Source: Miltoncostaea sp963770865
Lineage (GTDB): Bacteria > Actinomycetota > Thermoleophilia > Miltoncostaeales > Miltoncostaeaceae
Assembly: GCA_963770865.1 (NCBI GenBank)
Contig: CAVYRD010000010.1
Coordinates: 62,001 to 126,000 of the forward strand
DNA length: 64,000 bases
Reading direction: 5' to 3'
Below the pieces are notes generated by a model. That model was not told the DNA's origin, did no database searches, and saw nothing but the letters and a program-made list of their open reading frames with translations. The position numbers and the translations under genes are program-made. Below, in pieces: positions 41,605-51,617 of the stretch (its first letter is position 1; every line of letters starts with the position of its first letter).

Positions 41605-41633
41605 GGCGCGAGCGGGTCGCCGGCCCGCTGCGC

Positions 41634-41707
41634 GGTGGACGTAGCTCAGCTGGTAGAGCTCCTGGTTGTGGTCCAGGCGGTCGTGGGTTCGAATCCCATC
41701 GTTCACC
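41634..41707 (+). tRNA. tRNA-His (anticodon GTG)
   Basis: Complete cloverleaf. The acceptor GTGGACG pairs with CGTTCAC (one G-T pair), the D arm is AGCTCAGCTGGTAGAGCT, the anticodon stem CCTGG/CCAGG closes the loop TTGTGGT, and the T arm is GTGGG-TTCGAAT-CCCAT with one G-T pair. The extra G at 41634 opposite C73 (41707) is the G-1 identity element of tRNA-His. No CCA is encoded. Confidence 0.96.
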
Positions 41708-41727
41708 CCTCGAACGCCGGGTATCGA

Positions 41728-41809
41728 GCGGGTGTGGCGAAACCGGTAGACGCGCTAGGTTTAGGTCCTAGTGGGGCAACCCATGGAGGTTCGAGTCCTC
41801 TCACCCGCA
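41728..41809 (+). tRNA. tRNA-Leu (anticodon TAG)
   Basis: The acceptor GCGGGTG pairs with CACCCGC, discriminator A, anticodon stem CTAGG/CCTAG around TTTAGGT, and a long class II variable arm (TGGGGCAACCCA). The T arm is GAGG-TTCGAGT-CCTC. It lies 20 bases after tRNA-His and 31 before tig, so it probably shares their transcript. Confidence 0.96.
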
Positions 41810-41840
41810 TACATCCGACCGCGGTGACGCGGGAGTACGA

Positions 41841-43283
41841 ATGACGCTGACCGCAGAAGTCACACCGCTGGAGGAGAACAAGGTCCGCCTGGACGTGGCG
41901 GTCCCCGAGGACGAGGTGCAGCGGCGCATGGACCGCGCGATCCGCCGCCTCGGCCGCGAGGTGAGGGTCCCCGGCTTCCGGCCCGGCAAGGCGCCGGCCG
42001 AGGTGATCGTGCAGCGCGTTGGTCACGACGCCGTCGTGCAGGAGATGCTGCGCGGCGCGCTCGGCGAGTGGTACTCGCAGGCCGTCACCGAGACCGGGAT
42101 CGTCCCGATCGACGAGCCCGACCTCGACCTGGAGAGCGTGCCCGACGAGGGCGACCTCACCTTCACGGCGACGGTCCAGGTGCGGCCCAGGGCGACGCTC
42201 GGCGACTACACGGGGCTCGAGATCGGCAAGGCCGAGGTGGAGCTGCCCGAGGGCGCGCTCGAGCAGCAGCTCGAGGCGCTGCGCGACCGCGCCGCCAAGC
42301 TCGTCCCCGCCGACCGCGCGGCCGGCAAGGGCGACTTCGTCATCATCGACTTCGACGGCACGCTGAACGGCAAGGCCGTCAAGCAGGCCCGGGCCCGCGA
42401 CTACGCGGTCGAGCTGGGCGGCGGTCGCCTGCTGCCGGAGTTCGAGGAGCGCCTGATGGGGATGAGCGCGGGCGAGACCGTGACCTTCCCGGTCGGCTAC
42501 GCGGCCACCGACAGCCGCGCCGAGCTGCAGGGCAAGACCATCGAGTACACGGTCACCCTGAAGGGCGTGCAGGAGAAGGAGCTGCCGCCCCTCGACGACG
42601 ACCTCGCGCTCGCGGTCAGCGAGTTCGACACGATGGACGAGCTGCGCGCCGACATCGAGCGCCGCCTGACCGAGGCCGCCCAGGCCCAGGTGGACGAGCT
42701 CTTCCGGCGCATGGTGATCGACGCCGTCGCGGCCAAGGCCACGGTGGACGTCCCGCAGGTCATGACCGACCGGCGCGTCGGCACCATCCTCCAGCAGACC
42801 GCCCAGCAGCTGCCCGAGGGCGTCTCCTTCGAGGACTACGTGAAGGCCACCGGCCGCTCGATCGACCAGATCATCGAGGAGCTGCGGCCCGACGCCGAGA
42901 TGGCCGTCCGCCGCGAGCTCGTCGTGGAGGCCGTCGCCGAGGCCGAGGGCATCGAGGTGACGGACGAGGAGATGGAGGAGCAGGTCCGCAGCGACGCCGA
43001 GGCCACGGGCCGGGCGCCGGAGCGGCTGCTGCACGAGCTGCGCGAGCACGGCGGCTGGGACGCGCTGCGGGAGGACATGCGCCTGCGCAAGGCCGTTGAC
43101 CGCCTGGTCGAGGCCACCACCGCCATCCCGATGGCGACGGCCGAGGCCCGCGAGCGCCTCTGGACGCCGGAGGAGGCGCGCAAGAAGGCCGCCGAGAAGG
43201 CGGAGAAGCTCGCGCCCGCCCAGGAGACGGCAGGGAAGCCGGCTGCGGCGGGGAAGCTGTGGACGCCCGGCGACCCTCGATGA
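41841..43283 (+). CDS. tig: Trigger factor
   Basis: 480 residues, the ribosome-bound chaperone with peptidyl-prolyl isomerase activity. The ribosome-binding signature is VPGFRPGKAPAEVI (about residues 44-57), the FKBP-like domain starts near GDFVIIDFDGTLNG, and the C-terminal arms span 265-430. The tail is Lys/Glu/Ala-rich. It lies directly after two tRNA genes and before clpP-clpX, the classical order. Confidence 0.95.
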   Translation: MTLTAEVTPLEENKVRLDVAVPEDEVQRRMDRAIRRLGREVRVPGFRPGKAPAEVIVQRVGHDAVVQEMLRGALGEWYSQAVTETGIVPIDEPDLDLESVPDEGDLTFTATVQVRPRATLGDYTGLEIGKAEVELPEGALEQQLEALRDRAAKLVPADRAAGKGDFVIIDFDGTLNGKAVKQARARDYAVELGGGRLLPEFEERLMGMSAGETVTFPVGYAATDSRAELQGKTIEYTVTLKGVQEKELPPLDDDLALAVSEFDTMDELRADIERRLTEAAQAQVDELFRRMVIDAVAAKATVDVPQVMTDRRVGTILQQTAQQLPEGVSFEDYVKATGRSIDQIIEELRPDAEMAVRRELVVEAVAEAEGIEVTDEEMEEQVRSDAEATGRAPERLLHELREHGGWDALREDMRLRKAVDRLVEATTAIPMATAEARERLWTPEEARKKAAEKAEKLAPAQETAGKPAAAGKLWTPGDPR

Positions 43284-43311
43284 CCAGCACGACCGGAACG
43301 GAGCCCATCGC

Positions 43312-43896
<585 letters not shown>

Positions 43897-43919
43897 CCCC
43901 GCCGGGCCCCCGGATCCCG

Positions 43920-45191
43920 ATGCCCAAGTCGCCCGAGTCGAACGAGCAGCTCCTCTGCAGCTTCTGCGGCAAGTCGCAGCGCCAGGTCAAGAAGCTGATC
44001 GCCGGACCCGGCGTCTACATCTGCGACGAGTGCATCGACCTCTGCAACGAGATCATCGACGAGGAGCTGACCACTCCGGTCAGCTTCGACCCCGCGTCGC
44101 TCCCGCGCCCGCGCGAGATCTACGACGTCCTGAACGACTACGTGGTGGGGCAGGAGGAGGCCAAGCGCACGCTGGCCGTCGCCGTCTACAACCACTACAA
44201 GCGCGTGAACATGATGTCGGCGGGCGACTCCGACATCGAGCTGCAGAAGAGCAACATCCTGCTGCTCGGGCCGACCGGCTGCGGCAAGACGCTGCTCGCC
44301 CAGACGCTCGCGCGCATCCTGAACGTGCCGTTCGCGATCGCCGACGCCACCGCCCTCACCGAGGCCGGCTACGTGGGCGAGGACGTGGAGAACATCCTCC
44401 TCAAGCTGATCCAGGCCGCCGACTTCGACGTGAAGAAGGCCGAGACCGGGATCATCTACATCGACGAGGTCGACAAGATCGCCCGCAAGGCGGACAACCC
44501 GTCGATCACGCGCGACGTGTCCGGTGAGGGCGTTCAGCAGGCGCTCCTGAAGATCCTCGAGGGCACGGTCGCCTCGGTGCCGCCGCAGGGGGGCCGCAAG
44601 CACCCCCACCAGGAGTTCCTCACGATCGACACGACCAACGTGCTGTTCATCTGCGGCGGCGCGTTCGCCAACCTCGAGAAGATCATCGAGCGGCGCACGG
44701 GCCACAAGGGCGTGGGCTTCGCCGCCGACGTGCGGAGCCGCCACGACCACGACCCGCACGACGCATTCAGCGAGGTGCTGCCCGAGGACCTCATGAACTA
44801 CGGGCTCATCCCGGAGTTCATCGGCCGGCTGCCGGTCATCTCGGCCGTGCACCAGCTCTCGCGCGACGACCTGGTCCAGATCCTCACCGAGCCCAAGAAC
44901 GCCCTGGTGCGCCAGTACCGGCGCTTCTTCCAGTTCGACGACGTGGACCTGGTCTTCGCCGACGACTCGCTGAACGCGATCGCCGACAAGGCGCTCGAGC
45001 GCGAGACCGGAGCCCGCGGCCTGCGCTCCATCATGGAGGCGGCGCTGCTCAACGTGATGTTCGAGCTGCCCTCCCGCGACGACGTGCGCAAGTGCGTGGT
45101 CACCCGCGAGACGATCGAGAAGGGCCTCCCGCCAACCCTGGTCACCGAGGCGCCCGAGCGGGCGGCCGAGGCCGGCGGGGAGTCCGCATAG
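43920..45191 (+). CDS. clpX: ClpX ATPase, unfoldase subunit of ClpXP
   Basis: 423 residues. The N-terminal zinc domain has CSFCGKSQ and ICDECIDLC; the AAA+ core has Walker A LLGPTGCGKTLLAQ, Walker B IIYIDEVDKIA, the ClpP-contact loop region near LIPEFIGRLPV and sensor 2 in ETGARGLRSIM. It recognises, unfolds and threads proteins into ClpP. It is cotranscribed with tig and clpP. Confidence 0.96.
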   Translation: MPKSPESNEQLLCSFCGKSQRQVKKLIAGPGVYICDECIDLCNEIIDEELTTPVSFDPASLPRPREIYDVLNDYVVGQEEAKRTLAVAVYNHYKRVNMMSAGDSDIELQKSNILLLGPTGCGKTLLAQTLARILNVPFAIADATALTEAGYVGEDVENILLKLIQAADFDVKKAETGIIYIDEVDKIARKADNPSITRDVSGEGVQQALLKILEGTVASVPPQGGRKHPHQEFLTIDTTNVLFICGGAFANLEKIIERRTGHKGVGFAADVRSRHDHDPHDAFSEVLPEDLMNYGLIPEFIGRLPVISAVHQLSRDDLVQILTEPKNALVRQYRRFFQFDDVDLVFADDSLNAIADKALERETGARGLRSIMEAALLNVMFELPSRDDVRKCVVTRETIEKGLPPTLVTEAPERAAEAGGESA

Positions 45192-45214
45192 CCGCTCCCC
45201 GTGAGGGTGAGTCC

Positions 45215-47789
45215 GTGAAGCCTTCGAGCCGGTTCGTTCCCTCGGAGGTCGAGTCGCGCTGGACCGAGGCCTGGCGCGTGGCCGGGGTGGGGCACGCGGA
45301 CCCCGACGGCGACGCCCCGGGCTACTCGATCGCGATCCCGCCGCCCAATGTCACGGGCGCGCTGCACATCGGCCACGCGCTCAACAACACGATCCAGGAC
45401 CTGCTGATCCGCTCCCGCCGCATGGCCGGCGACGAGACGATGTGGATCTGCGGCACCGACCACGCCGGCATCGCCACGCAGGCGGTCGTCGAGAAGGCGC
45501 TCGCCGCCGAGGGCCTCTCGCGCAAGGAGCTCGGCCGCGAGGAGTTCGTGCGCCGGGTGTGGGAGTGGCGCGACCACTCGGGCGGCACGATCATCGGACA
45601 GCTCCGGCGCCTGGGGTGCACGCTCGACTACGAGCGCGAGCGCTTCACGATGGACGAGGCCTACGCCGACGCGGTGCTCCACGTGTTCGTTGACCTGTAC
45701 GAGAAGGGCCACATCTACCGCGACCGCTACATGGTCAACTGGGACCCGGGCCTCGGCTCGGCCATCTCCGACCTGGAGGTCGAGGAGCGCGAGGTCGAGG
45801 ACACGCTGGTCTCGATCGCCTACCCGCTGAGCGACGGCTCGGGCGAGGTCGTGGTGGCCACGGTCCGGCCGGAGACGATGCTCGGCGACACCGCCGTGGC
45901 GGTGAACCCGTCCGACGAGCGCTACCGCGACCTCATCGGGCGCACGGTCACGCTGCCGCTGGTGGGCCGCGAGATCCCGATCGTCGGCGACGACTACGTC
46001 CAGGTCGACTTCGGAACGGGCGCCCTCAAGGTCACGCCGGCCCATGACGCCAACGACTTCGAGATCGGCCGCCGCCACGACCTCGAGGCGATCAACGTGA
46101 TCGGCGAGGACGGGCGCATGACCGAGGCGGCGGGGGAGGCCTACGCGGGCCTCACCCCCGCCGCGTGCCAGGCCGCGGTCGTCGAGGACCTGCGCGCGCT
46201 GGGCCTGCTGCGCGGCGTCGAGCCGTACACCCACACGGTCCCGTTCTCCCAGCGCTCGGGCGCGCGCGTCGAGCCGCTCGTGTCGCTGCAGTGGTTCTGC
46301 GACATGACCCGCCTCGCCCAGCCGGCGATCGCCGCCGTCGAGGAGGGGCGCGTCCGCTTCACGCCCGCCAAGTGGGGCGAGGTCTACCTCGACTGGATGC
46401 GCGAGATCCGGCCGTGGTGCGTGTCGCGCCAGCTGTGGTGGGGCCATCAGCTGCCGGTCTACTACCGCACGACGACACCGAGGGCACGGTCGCTCCCGGC
46501 GGTGACCGGTCATCGGAGGACGTGTACGTCGGCAGGACGCCGCCCGAGGGCGAGGGCTGGGTGCGCGACGAGGACGTCCTCGACACCTGGTTCAGCTCGG
46601 CCCTGTGGCCGTTCGCCACGCTCGGATGGCCCGGCAGACCCCCGAGCTCGCGAAGTTCTACCCCACCGCGGTGCTCTCGACGGCCCGCGACATCATCTTC
46701 CTGTGGGTCGCGCGCATGGTGATGATGGGACTGGAGTACACCGGGCGAGGAGCCGTTCTCCGACGTCTACATCCACTCGGTGGTGCAGGCGCCCGACGGC
46801 CGGCGGATGAGCAAGTCGCTCGGCACCGGCATCGACCCGATGGAGATCATCGAGACCCAGGGCGCCGACGCCCTGCGCTTCGGCCTGCTGATGATGTCGA
46901 GCGCCCAGGACGTGCGCTTCTCGGCCGACCGCATCGACCAGGGCCGCCAGCTCGTCACCAAGCTCTGGAACGCCGCCCGCCTGGTGGTCGACCGCGGCGG
47001 CCGAGCCGGGCTCGACACCCCGCCGCCCGCGAACCTCGCCGACCGCTGGATCGCCTCGCGCATCGCGGAGGCCGTCGAGCAGTCCCAGTCGCTGATCGCG
47101 GGCTTCCAGCTCGCGGCGCTCGCCGACCTCGTCTACCACCTGGTCTTCGACGAGTACTGCGACTGGTACCTCGAGCTGCTGAAGGCCGGGGAGGCGACCC
47201 CCGAGGTGGCAGGCCACGCGCTCGAGCAGCTGCTCGCGCTCGCCCACCCGCTGATGCCCTTCGTCACCGAGGAGTGCTGGTCGCGCACCCCCGGCGCCCG
47301 CGGCCTGCTGGCGACGCACCCGCCCGCCCAGGCGCCCGGCCCGCGCGACGAGCCGAGCCGAGGCCGAGATCGCCCAGGTGCAGGAGGTCGTCACGGCCCT
47401 GCGCGCCTACCGCTCCTCGCGCAACCTGCCGCCGCGCACGCCGCTGGTCATGTCGCCGGCGCCGCACCCGTCGGTCGCGGCGCTCGACGCCGTCACCGAG
47501 GCCCCCGCAGGACGCCGTCCCCACCCTCACCGCGTCGCTCCTCGCGGACGGGCGCTCGATCCTGGTCGGCACCTCCGCCCAGGACGTGGACCCCGAGGTC
47601 GAGCGCGCCCGTCTCGCCGACGAGCTCGCGACCGCCACGAGCGAGGCCGAGCGCGCGCAGCGCAAGCTGGCCGACACCCGCTTCGTGGAGCGCGCCCCGG
47701 CCCACCTCGTCGAGGCCGAGCGCGAGAAGGCCGTGCGGTACGAGGCCGAGCGCGAGGCGCTCGCCGCGCGCATCGCCGCCCTCGGCTGA
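45215..47789 (+). pseudogene. valS: Valyl-tRNA synthetase, five frameshifts
   Basis: ValS charges tRNA-Val. The HIGH motif (PNVTGALHIGHALN), the editing domain (TVRPETMLGDTAVAV), the KMSKS equivalent (RRMSKSLGTG) and the C-terminal coiled coil (EVERARLADELATATSEAE) are all present, but in different frames. Deletions near 46470 and 46633 and insertions near 46741, 47355 and 47502 switch the frame; each junction resumes homologous protein within a few residues. Corrected length is about 857 residues, normal. ValS is essential, so either the sequence has errors or another copy exists. GTG 45215 opens with KPSSRFVPSEVESRW, a normal ValS start. Confidence 0.9.
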
Positions 47790-47798
47790 CGGCCTGAC

Positions 47799-49145
47799 AT
47801 GACGTCAGGGGAGGCGCGGCGCTGGATCGCCGAGCTGGAGATCCTCGGCATGCGCTTCGGCCTGGAGCGGATGCACGCCCTGCTCGACGCCCTCTGCCAC
47901 CCCGAGCGCGCCGCGACCGCCCTCCATGTCGTGGGGACCAACGGCAAGTCGTCCACGTGCCGCATCGCCGCGGCGGCCCTCGCCGGCGAGGGGCTGCTCG
48001 TGGGGACCTACCTGTCGCCGCACGTCACCGACTGGACCGAGCGCATCCAGGTGGCCGGCCGGCCGGTGGGCGAGGACGCCTTCGCCGCCGCCGCCACCGC
48101 GGTGCGCGCCGCCGCCGAGGGGCTCGATCTGCCCGAGGGCGACGCGGTGACCCAGTTCGAGGCCCTCACGGCGATCGCGTTCCACGCCTTCCGCGACACG
48201 GGCGTCGGCGCCGCGGTGGTCGAGGCCGGACTCGGCGGCCGCTACGACGCCACCAACGTCCTGCAGCCCGGCGCCGCCGTCGCGCTCACCAACGTCGCCC
48301 TCGAGCACACCGAGCTGCTCGGCGACACCGAGGAGGCGATCGCCGCCGAGAAGCTCGCCGTCTGCGCCGACGGCTCGGACCGGCTCGTGGTGGGCCGCCT
48401 GTCGGAGGCGGGCGCCGCGGCCGTGGACGCGGAGTGCCGGCGGCGCGGCCTGCGCCCGCTGCGCTTCGGCGCCGGCCTCGACGCGCGCCCGGGACGCGAC
48501 GGCGGGGTGGACGTGGAGACTCCGCGCGCCTCCTACGCCGGGCTGCCCCTCGCGCTGCGGGGCGCCTTCCAGCGCGACAACCTGGCCGTGGCCGTCGCGG
48601 GGGCCGAGACGGTGCTGGGCCGCGCGCTCGATCCCGCCGCGCTGCGCGCGTCGGTGGCCGGCGTCGAGATGCCCGGCCGCCTGGAGGAGTTCCGCGGCGC
48701 GCCGGCCGTCGTGCTCGACGGCGCCCACAACCCGGCCGGGATGGCCGCCATGGCGGGGGCCCTGCCGGACGTCGTGGCCGGCCGCCGTCCGGTGGTCGCG
48801 GTCGTGTCGGTGCTGGGCGACAAGGACGCGGCCGCGATGGCCGCGGCGCTCGTGACGGCGGTCGACCGGGTCGTCGCCACGCGCTCCAGCCACCCCCGCG
48901 CCGTCCCGGCCGAGGAGCTCGCGGAGATCGCGCGCGCCTACGGCCGGCCCGCCGAGGCGGTCGGCGACCCGGCCGCGGCGCTCGACGCGGCCCGCGCGGC
49001 GGCGGGCCCGGACGGCGTCGTCCTGGTCGCCGGCTCCCTGTACCTTCTGGCCGATCTGCGGGCGCGCGTGGCCGCAGGGGCTCAGGAGGCCCCTGCTAGA
49101 CTCGCGCGCGCCCGGAAGGGCACCGACACCCCCGAGGCGAAGTAG
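47799..49145 (+). CDS. folC: Folylpolyglutamate synthase / dihydrofolate synthase
   Basis: 448 residues of the Mur-ligase-like FolC family, adding glutamate to folates. The P-loop is VVGTNGKSSTCRIAA, the folate/Omega loop region is STYLSPHVTDWTERI-like (GTYLSPHVTDWTERIQ), followed by VEAGLGGRYDATNVL and the C-terminal domain motif LDGAHNPAGMAAM. It begins nine bases after the valS stop and is followed six bases later by the membrane protein gene. Confidence 0.92.
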   Translation: MTSGEARRWIAELEILGMRFGLERMHALLDALCHPERAATALHVVGTNGKSSTCRIAAAALAGEGLLVGTYLSPHVTDWTERIQVAGRPVGEDAFAAAATAVRAAAEGLDLPEGDAVTQFEALTAIAFHAFRDTGVGAAVVEAGLGGRYDATNVLQPGAAVALTNVALEHTELLGDTEEAIAAEKLAVCADGSDRLVVGRLSEAGAAAVDAECRRRGLRPLRFGAGLDARPGRDGGVDVETPRASYAGLPLALRGAFQRDNLAVAVAGAETVLGRALDPAALRASVAGVEMPGRLEEFRGAPAVVLDGAHNPAGMAAMAGALPDVVAGRRPVVAVVSVLGDKDAAAMAAALVTAVDRVVATRSSHPRAVPAEELAEIARAYGRPAEAVGDPAAALDAARAAAGPDGVVLVAGSLYLLADLRARVAAGAQEAPARLARARKGTDTPEAK

Positions 49146-49151
49146 ACCGTC

Positions 49152-49838
49152 ATGGCCATAGGCAGCAGCGTGATCGGTCTCGTCTCCCTCCAGGCCGGCA
49201 CCAACACGTCGAGCAGCAGCGACCCGTTCGAGTCGATCTCGAGCTTCTTCGACTCGGGGCTGTGGAGCCTGATCACGATCCTGCTGCGCATCTTCGTGGT
49301 GCTGCTGTGGATCGCCCTCGCGTACTGGACCTACCAGGACGCCCGCCGGCGCATCGAGTCGCCCGGCATCGTGGCGGCCTGCGTCGCGCTGTCGGTGCTG
49401 ATCCCCTTCCTCGGCTCGATCATCTACCTCATCGTGCGCCCGCCGGAGTACCTGGACGAGGCGCGCGAGCGCGAGCTGGAGCTGCTGGCGCTGGAGCAGC
49501 GCCTCGGCGAGCTCGGCGACGCCGAGGGTCAGCAGATCGTCGGCCGCATGCTCGCCCGCGAGGGCCTGACGAGCGGCGACCCCGCCTCCATGCAGCGGGC
49601 CCTGCGCCAGGCGGGCGTGGCGTCGGCGGACGACGTCCGGGACCTCGACCAGCGCCTCACCGAGCTGGAGTTCCGCCTGCGCCTGGCGGCCGACCGCAAC
49701 AGCACCGCCCGCGCCGAGGCCCCCGTCGAGGGTCGCTCGTCGCGTGCGCGCGAGCTGCCGAAGCCCGCCGCCGAGAGCGGCGAGACCGGCCGCACCGGCC
49801 GGTGGAGACGTCCACGTGACCAGGAGTCGTATGACTGA
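49152..49838 (+). CDS. Two-span membrane protein with cytoplasmic helical tail
   Basis: 228 residues. Two spans (SLITILLRIFVVLLWIALAY and IVAACVALSVLIPFLGSIIY) are followed by a charged helical region (RERELELLALEQRLGEL, VRDLDQRLTELEFRLRLA) and an Arg/Glu/Ser-rich tail. It resembles proteins that sit beside ndk in related actinobacteria, but I know no function. Its end overlaps ndk by eight bases. Confidence 0.65.
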   Translation: MAIGSSVIGLVSLQAGTNTSSSSDPFESISSFFDSGLWSLITILLRIFVVLLWIALAYWTYQDARRRIESPGIVAACVALSVLIPFLGSIIYLIVRPPEYLDEARERELELLALEQRLGELGDAEGQQIVGRMLAREGLTSGDPASMQRALRQAGVASADDVRDLDQRLTELEFRLRLAADRNSTARAEAPVEGRSSRARELPKPAAESGETGRTGRWRRPRDQESYD

Positions 49839-50238
49839 GCGTTCGTTCGTGATGGTGAAGCCCGACGGCGTGGCCGCCGGGCTGAGCGGCGAGATCATCT
49901 CCCGCATCGAGCGGCGGGGCCTCGAGGTGGTCGCCCTGCGCAAGGCCGTGATGGACCGCGCGGTCGCCGAGGAGCACTACGGCGAGCACCGCGAGCGGCC
50001 CTTCTTCGGCGAGCTCGTGGACTTCATCACCTCGGGCCCGGTCGTGATGATGGCCGTCGAGGGCGAGGGCGCGATCGTCGCCCTGCGCACGATGATGGGC
50101 CCGACCAACCCCCTCGACGCGCCCCCCGGGACCATCCGCGGCGACTACGCGCTCGAGGTCGGCCAGAACGTGATCCACGGCTCGGACTCGCCCGAGTCCG
50201 GGGCCCGCGAGCTGGGCCTGCACTTCCCCGAGCTCTAG
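49831..50238 (+). CDS. ndk: Nucleoside-diphosphate kinase
   Basis: 135 residues, normal size. The phosphorylated His116 is in NVIHGSDSPESG, preceded by RTMMGPTNPLDAPPGTIRGD. It balances NTP pools by ping-pong phosphate transfer. AGGAG is six bases before the ATG; the frame is open further upstream, but in the previous gene's alternative frame. Confidence 0.96.
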   Translation: MTERSFVMVKPDGVAAGLSGEIISRIERRGLEVVALRKAVMDRAVAEEHYGEHRERPFFGELVDFITSGPVVMMAVEGEGAIVALRTMMGPTNPLDAPPGTIRGDYALEVGQNVIHGSDSPESGARELGLHFPEL

Positions 50239-50250
50239 GACCCGCTCCGC

Positions 50251-50850
50251 GTGATCCTGCTCGCGTCGCGCTCGCCCCAGCGGCGGGCGCTGCTCGGCGC
50301 GCTGGGGGTGGAGTTCCGGGTCGCGGTGTCGGGCGTCGCCGAGGGGGACGACCCCCTCGGCAACGCCCGCGCCAAGGCCGACGACGTGGCCGGGCGCCTC
50401 GGCGTCCCGGAGGGCGGCGCCGTCATCGGCGCCGACACCGAGGTGATCCTCGACGGCCGGGCGCTCGGCAAGCCGGCCGACCGCGCGGCCGCCGAGGCCA
50501 TGCTGCGCGCCCTCGGCGGCCGGGCGCACGTCGTGCGCACCGCCGTCTGCGTGATCACGCAAACGGATCGTGCCGAGATCTGCGACGAGACCCGTGTCAC
50601 CTTCCGGGAGCTCGAGACGCCGCTTCTGGACTGGTATCTCGACCTCGGCGAGTGGCGCGGACGGGCGGGCGGCTACGCCGTCCAGGGCGCCGGGGCGGCA
50701 CTGGTCGCGCGCATCGAGGGCGACTACACGACGGTGGTGGGGCTGCCGGTGGCGGCGCTCGGGCAGGCGCTCGACGCCCTCGGCCTGGCGCCCTGGTCGG
50801 CGGCGCCCGCCATACTCAGGACCGACACGGGCGGGGAGGGGGAGCGGTGA
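50251..50850 (+). CDS. maf: Maf nucleotide pyrophosphatase
   Basis: 199 residues. The Maf signature LLASRSPQRRALL opens the protein, and GADTEVILDGRALGKP and GGYAVQGAGAALVARIEG are conserved. Maf proteins hydrolyse noncanonical or specific NTPs (for example dTTP/UTP) and can slow division. GTG start 12 bases after ndk; its stop overlaps the next gene by four bases. Confidence 0.93.
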   Translation: MILLASRSPQRRALLGALGVEFRVAVSGVAEGDDPLGNARAKADDVAGRLGVPEGGAVIGADTEVILDGRALGKPADRAAAEAMLRALGGRAHVVRTAVCVITQTDRAEICDETRVTFRELETPLLDWYLDLGEWRGRAGGYAVQGAGAALVARIEGDYTTVVGLPVAALGQALDALGLAPWSAAPAILRTDTGGEGER

Positions 50851-51101
50851 CCGAGAAGCTCTACGCGATCATCCACGAGGCCGACGGCGACACCATCTGG
50901 CGCTGGCAGACCGGCCGCAAGGCGAAGTTCGTCGAGTACGGCGGCTACCAGAAGGCGCTGGCGCTGGCCGAGGCGGCCGGCTCGACCCTCGCCCTCTGGG
51001 GCTCCCAGTACGGGCACCGCGGCGTGCCGGGCGACGCGAGCGAGGACGACATCCGCGCTGCCGTCGAGTACGCCATCGAGCGCAAGGCCGAGCACTCCTA
51101 G
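50847..51101 (+). CDS. Small conserved-looking protein of unknown function
   Basis: 84 residues: KLYAIIHEADGDTIWRWQTG, then EYGGYQKALALAEAAGSTLAL and DDIRAAVEYAIERKAEH. It looks like a compact alpha/beta protein with a Trp-rich strand. The GTG start overlaps the maf stop by four bases, so it is coupled to it. I recognise no family. Confidence 0.65.
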   Translation: MTEKLYAIIHEADGDTIWRWQTGRKAKFVEYGGYQKALALAEAAGSTLALWGSQYGHRGVPGDASEDDIRAAVEYAIERKAEHS

Positions 51102-51156
51102 TCGCGGACCAGCCCGGTCGGCGGCGGCTTCGCCGCTGGTCGCCCGGTCCCGGGAT

Positions 51157-51193
51157 CCGACATCACCGGCTGACCGCCGGGGATGGATGTCGG
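51157..51193. terminator. Nested hairpin between convergent genes
   Basis: CCGACATC (51157-51164) pairs with GATGTCGG (51186-51193); inside, CCGGC pairs with GCCGG. A smaller hairpin, GCGGC-TTC-GCCGC (51124-51136), precedes it. It can end transcripts from both sides. Confidence 0.5.
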
Positions 51194-51204
51194 GGAGACC
51201 CCGC

Positions 51205-51423
51205 TCAGAAGAGCGGCGGGTACCGGTCCAGCAGATCGGCGTGACGGCGCCGCCGCTCGCGCTCGGCGAGGAGGGCCGAGTCGCCGGCCTCCTCCTTCAG
51301 GCGCCGCAGCGTGGCGAGGATCTCGCGGCGGCGCTCCTCGCGGATGCGCTCCTCCTGCTGCTGCCTGCGCATCGCTCGCCGGTAGGAGCTGTTGTCGTCG
51401 GCGAACAGGGGCGGCGATGCCAT
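51205..51423 (-). CDS. Small charged coiled-coil protein
   Basis: 72 residues. Almost the whole middle is a charged helix (SSYRRAMRRQQQEERIREER, ATLRRLKEEAGDSALLAERE), with LFADD near the start and YPPLF at the end. It has no cysteines or membrane span. It may bind nucleic acid or be a structural peptide. The helix could be an artefact of GC-rich sequence, but termini and codon bias look normal. Confidence 0.5.
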   Translation of the reverse strand: MASPPLFADDNSSYRRAMRRQQQEERIREERRREILATLRRLKEEAGDSALLAERERRRRHADLLDRYPPLF

Positions 51424-51559
51424 CCGGAGAAAGGTAGCGGACCGTGCCGCCGGGTCCCGGGCACCGGTCGGCCGGGTGGCGGGGAGCCGCCCGGGGGGGT
51501 ACGGTGTTTCTGGCCCGGGGGGTGGACCACCGGGATCCGTGGCCCGTCGCGCGGTCGGC

Positions 51560-51565
51560 TAGAAT
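51560..51565 (+). promoter_or_regulatory. Likely -10 box of the mre operon
   Basis: TAGAAT preceded by GGC fits an actinobacterial -10. Transcription would begin near 51572, leaving about 46 bases of leader before the ATC proposed as mreB start and placing an upstream in-frame ATG (51564) outside the transcript. The -35 is weak. Confidence 0.5.
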
Positions 51566-51617
51566 GCCGCGCTTTGCAGGGCTGGCCCGCGGCAGCGCAC
51601 ATCCTGGGAGGCGACCA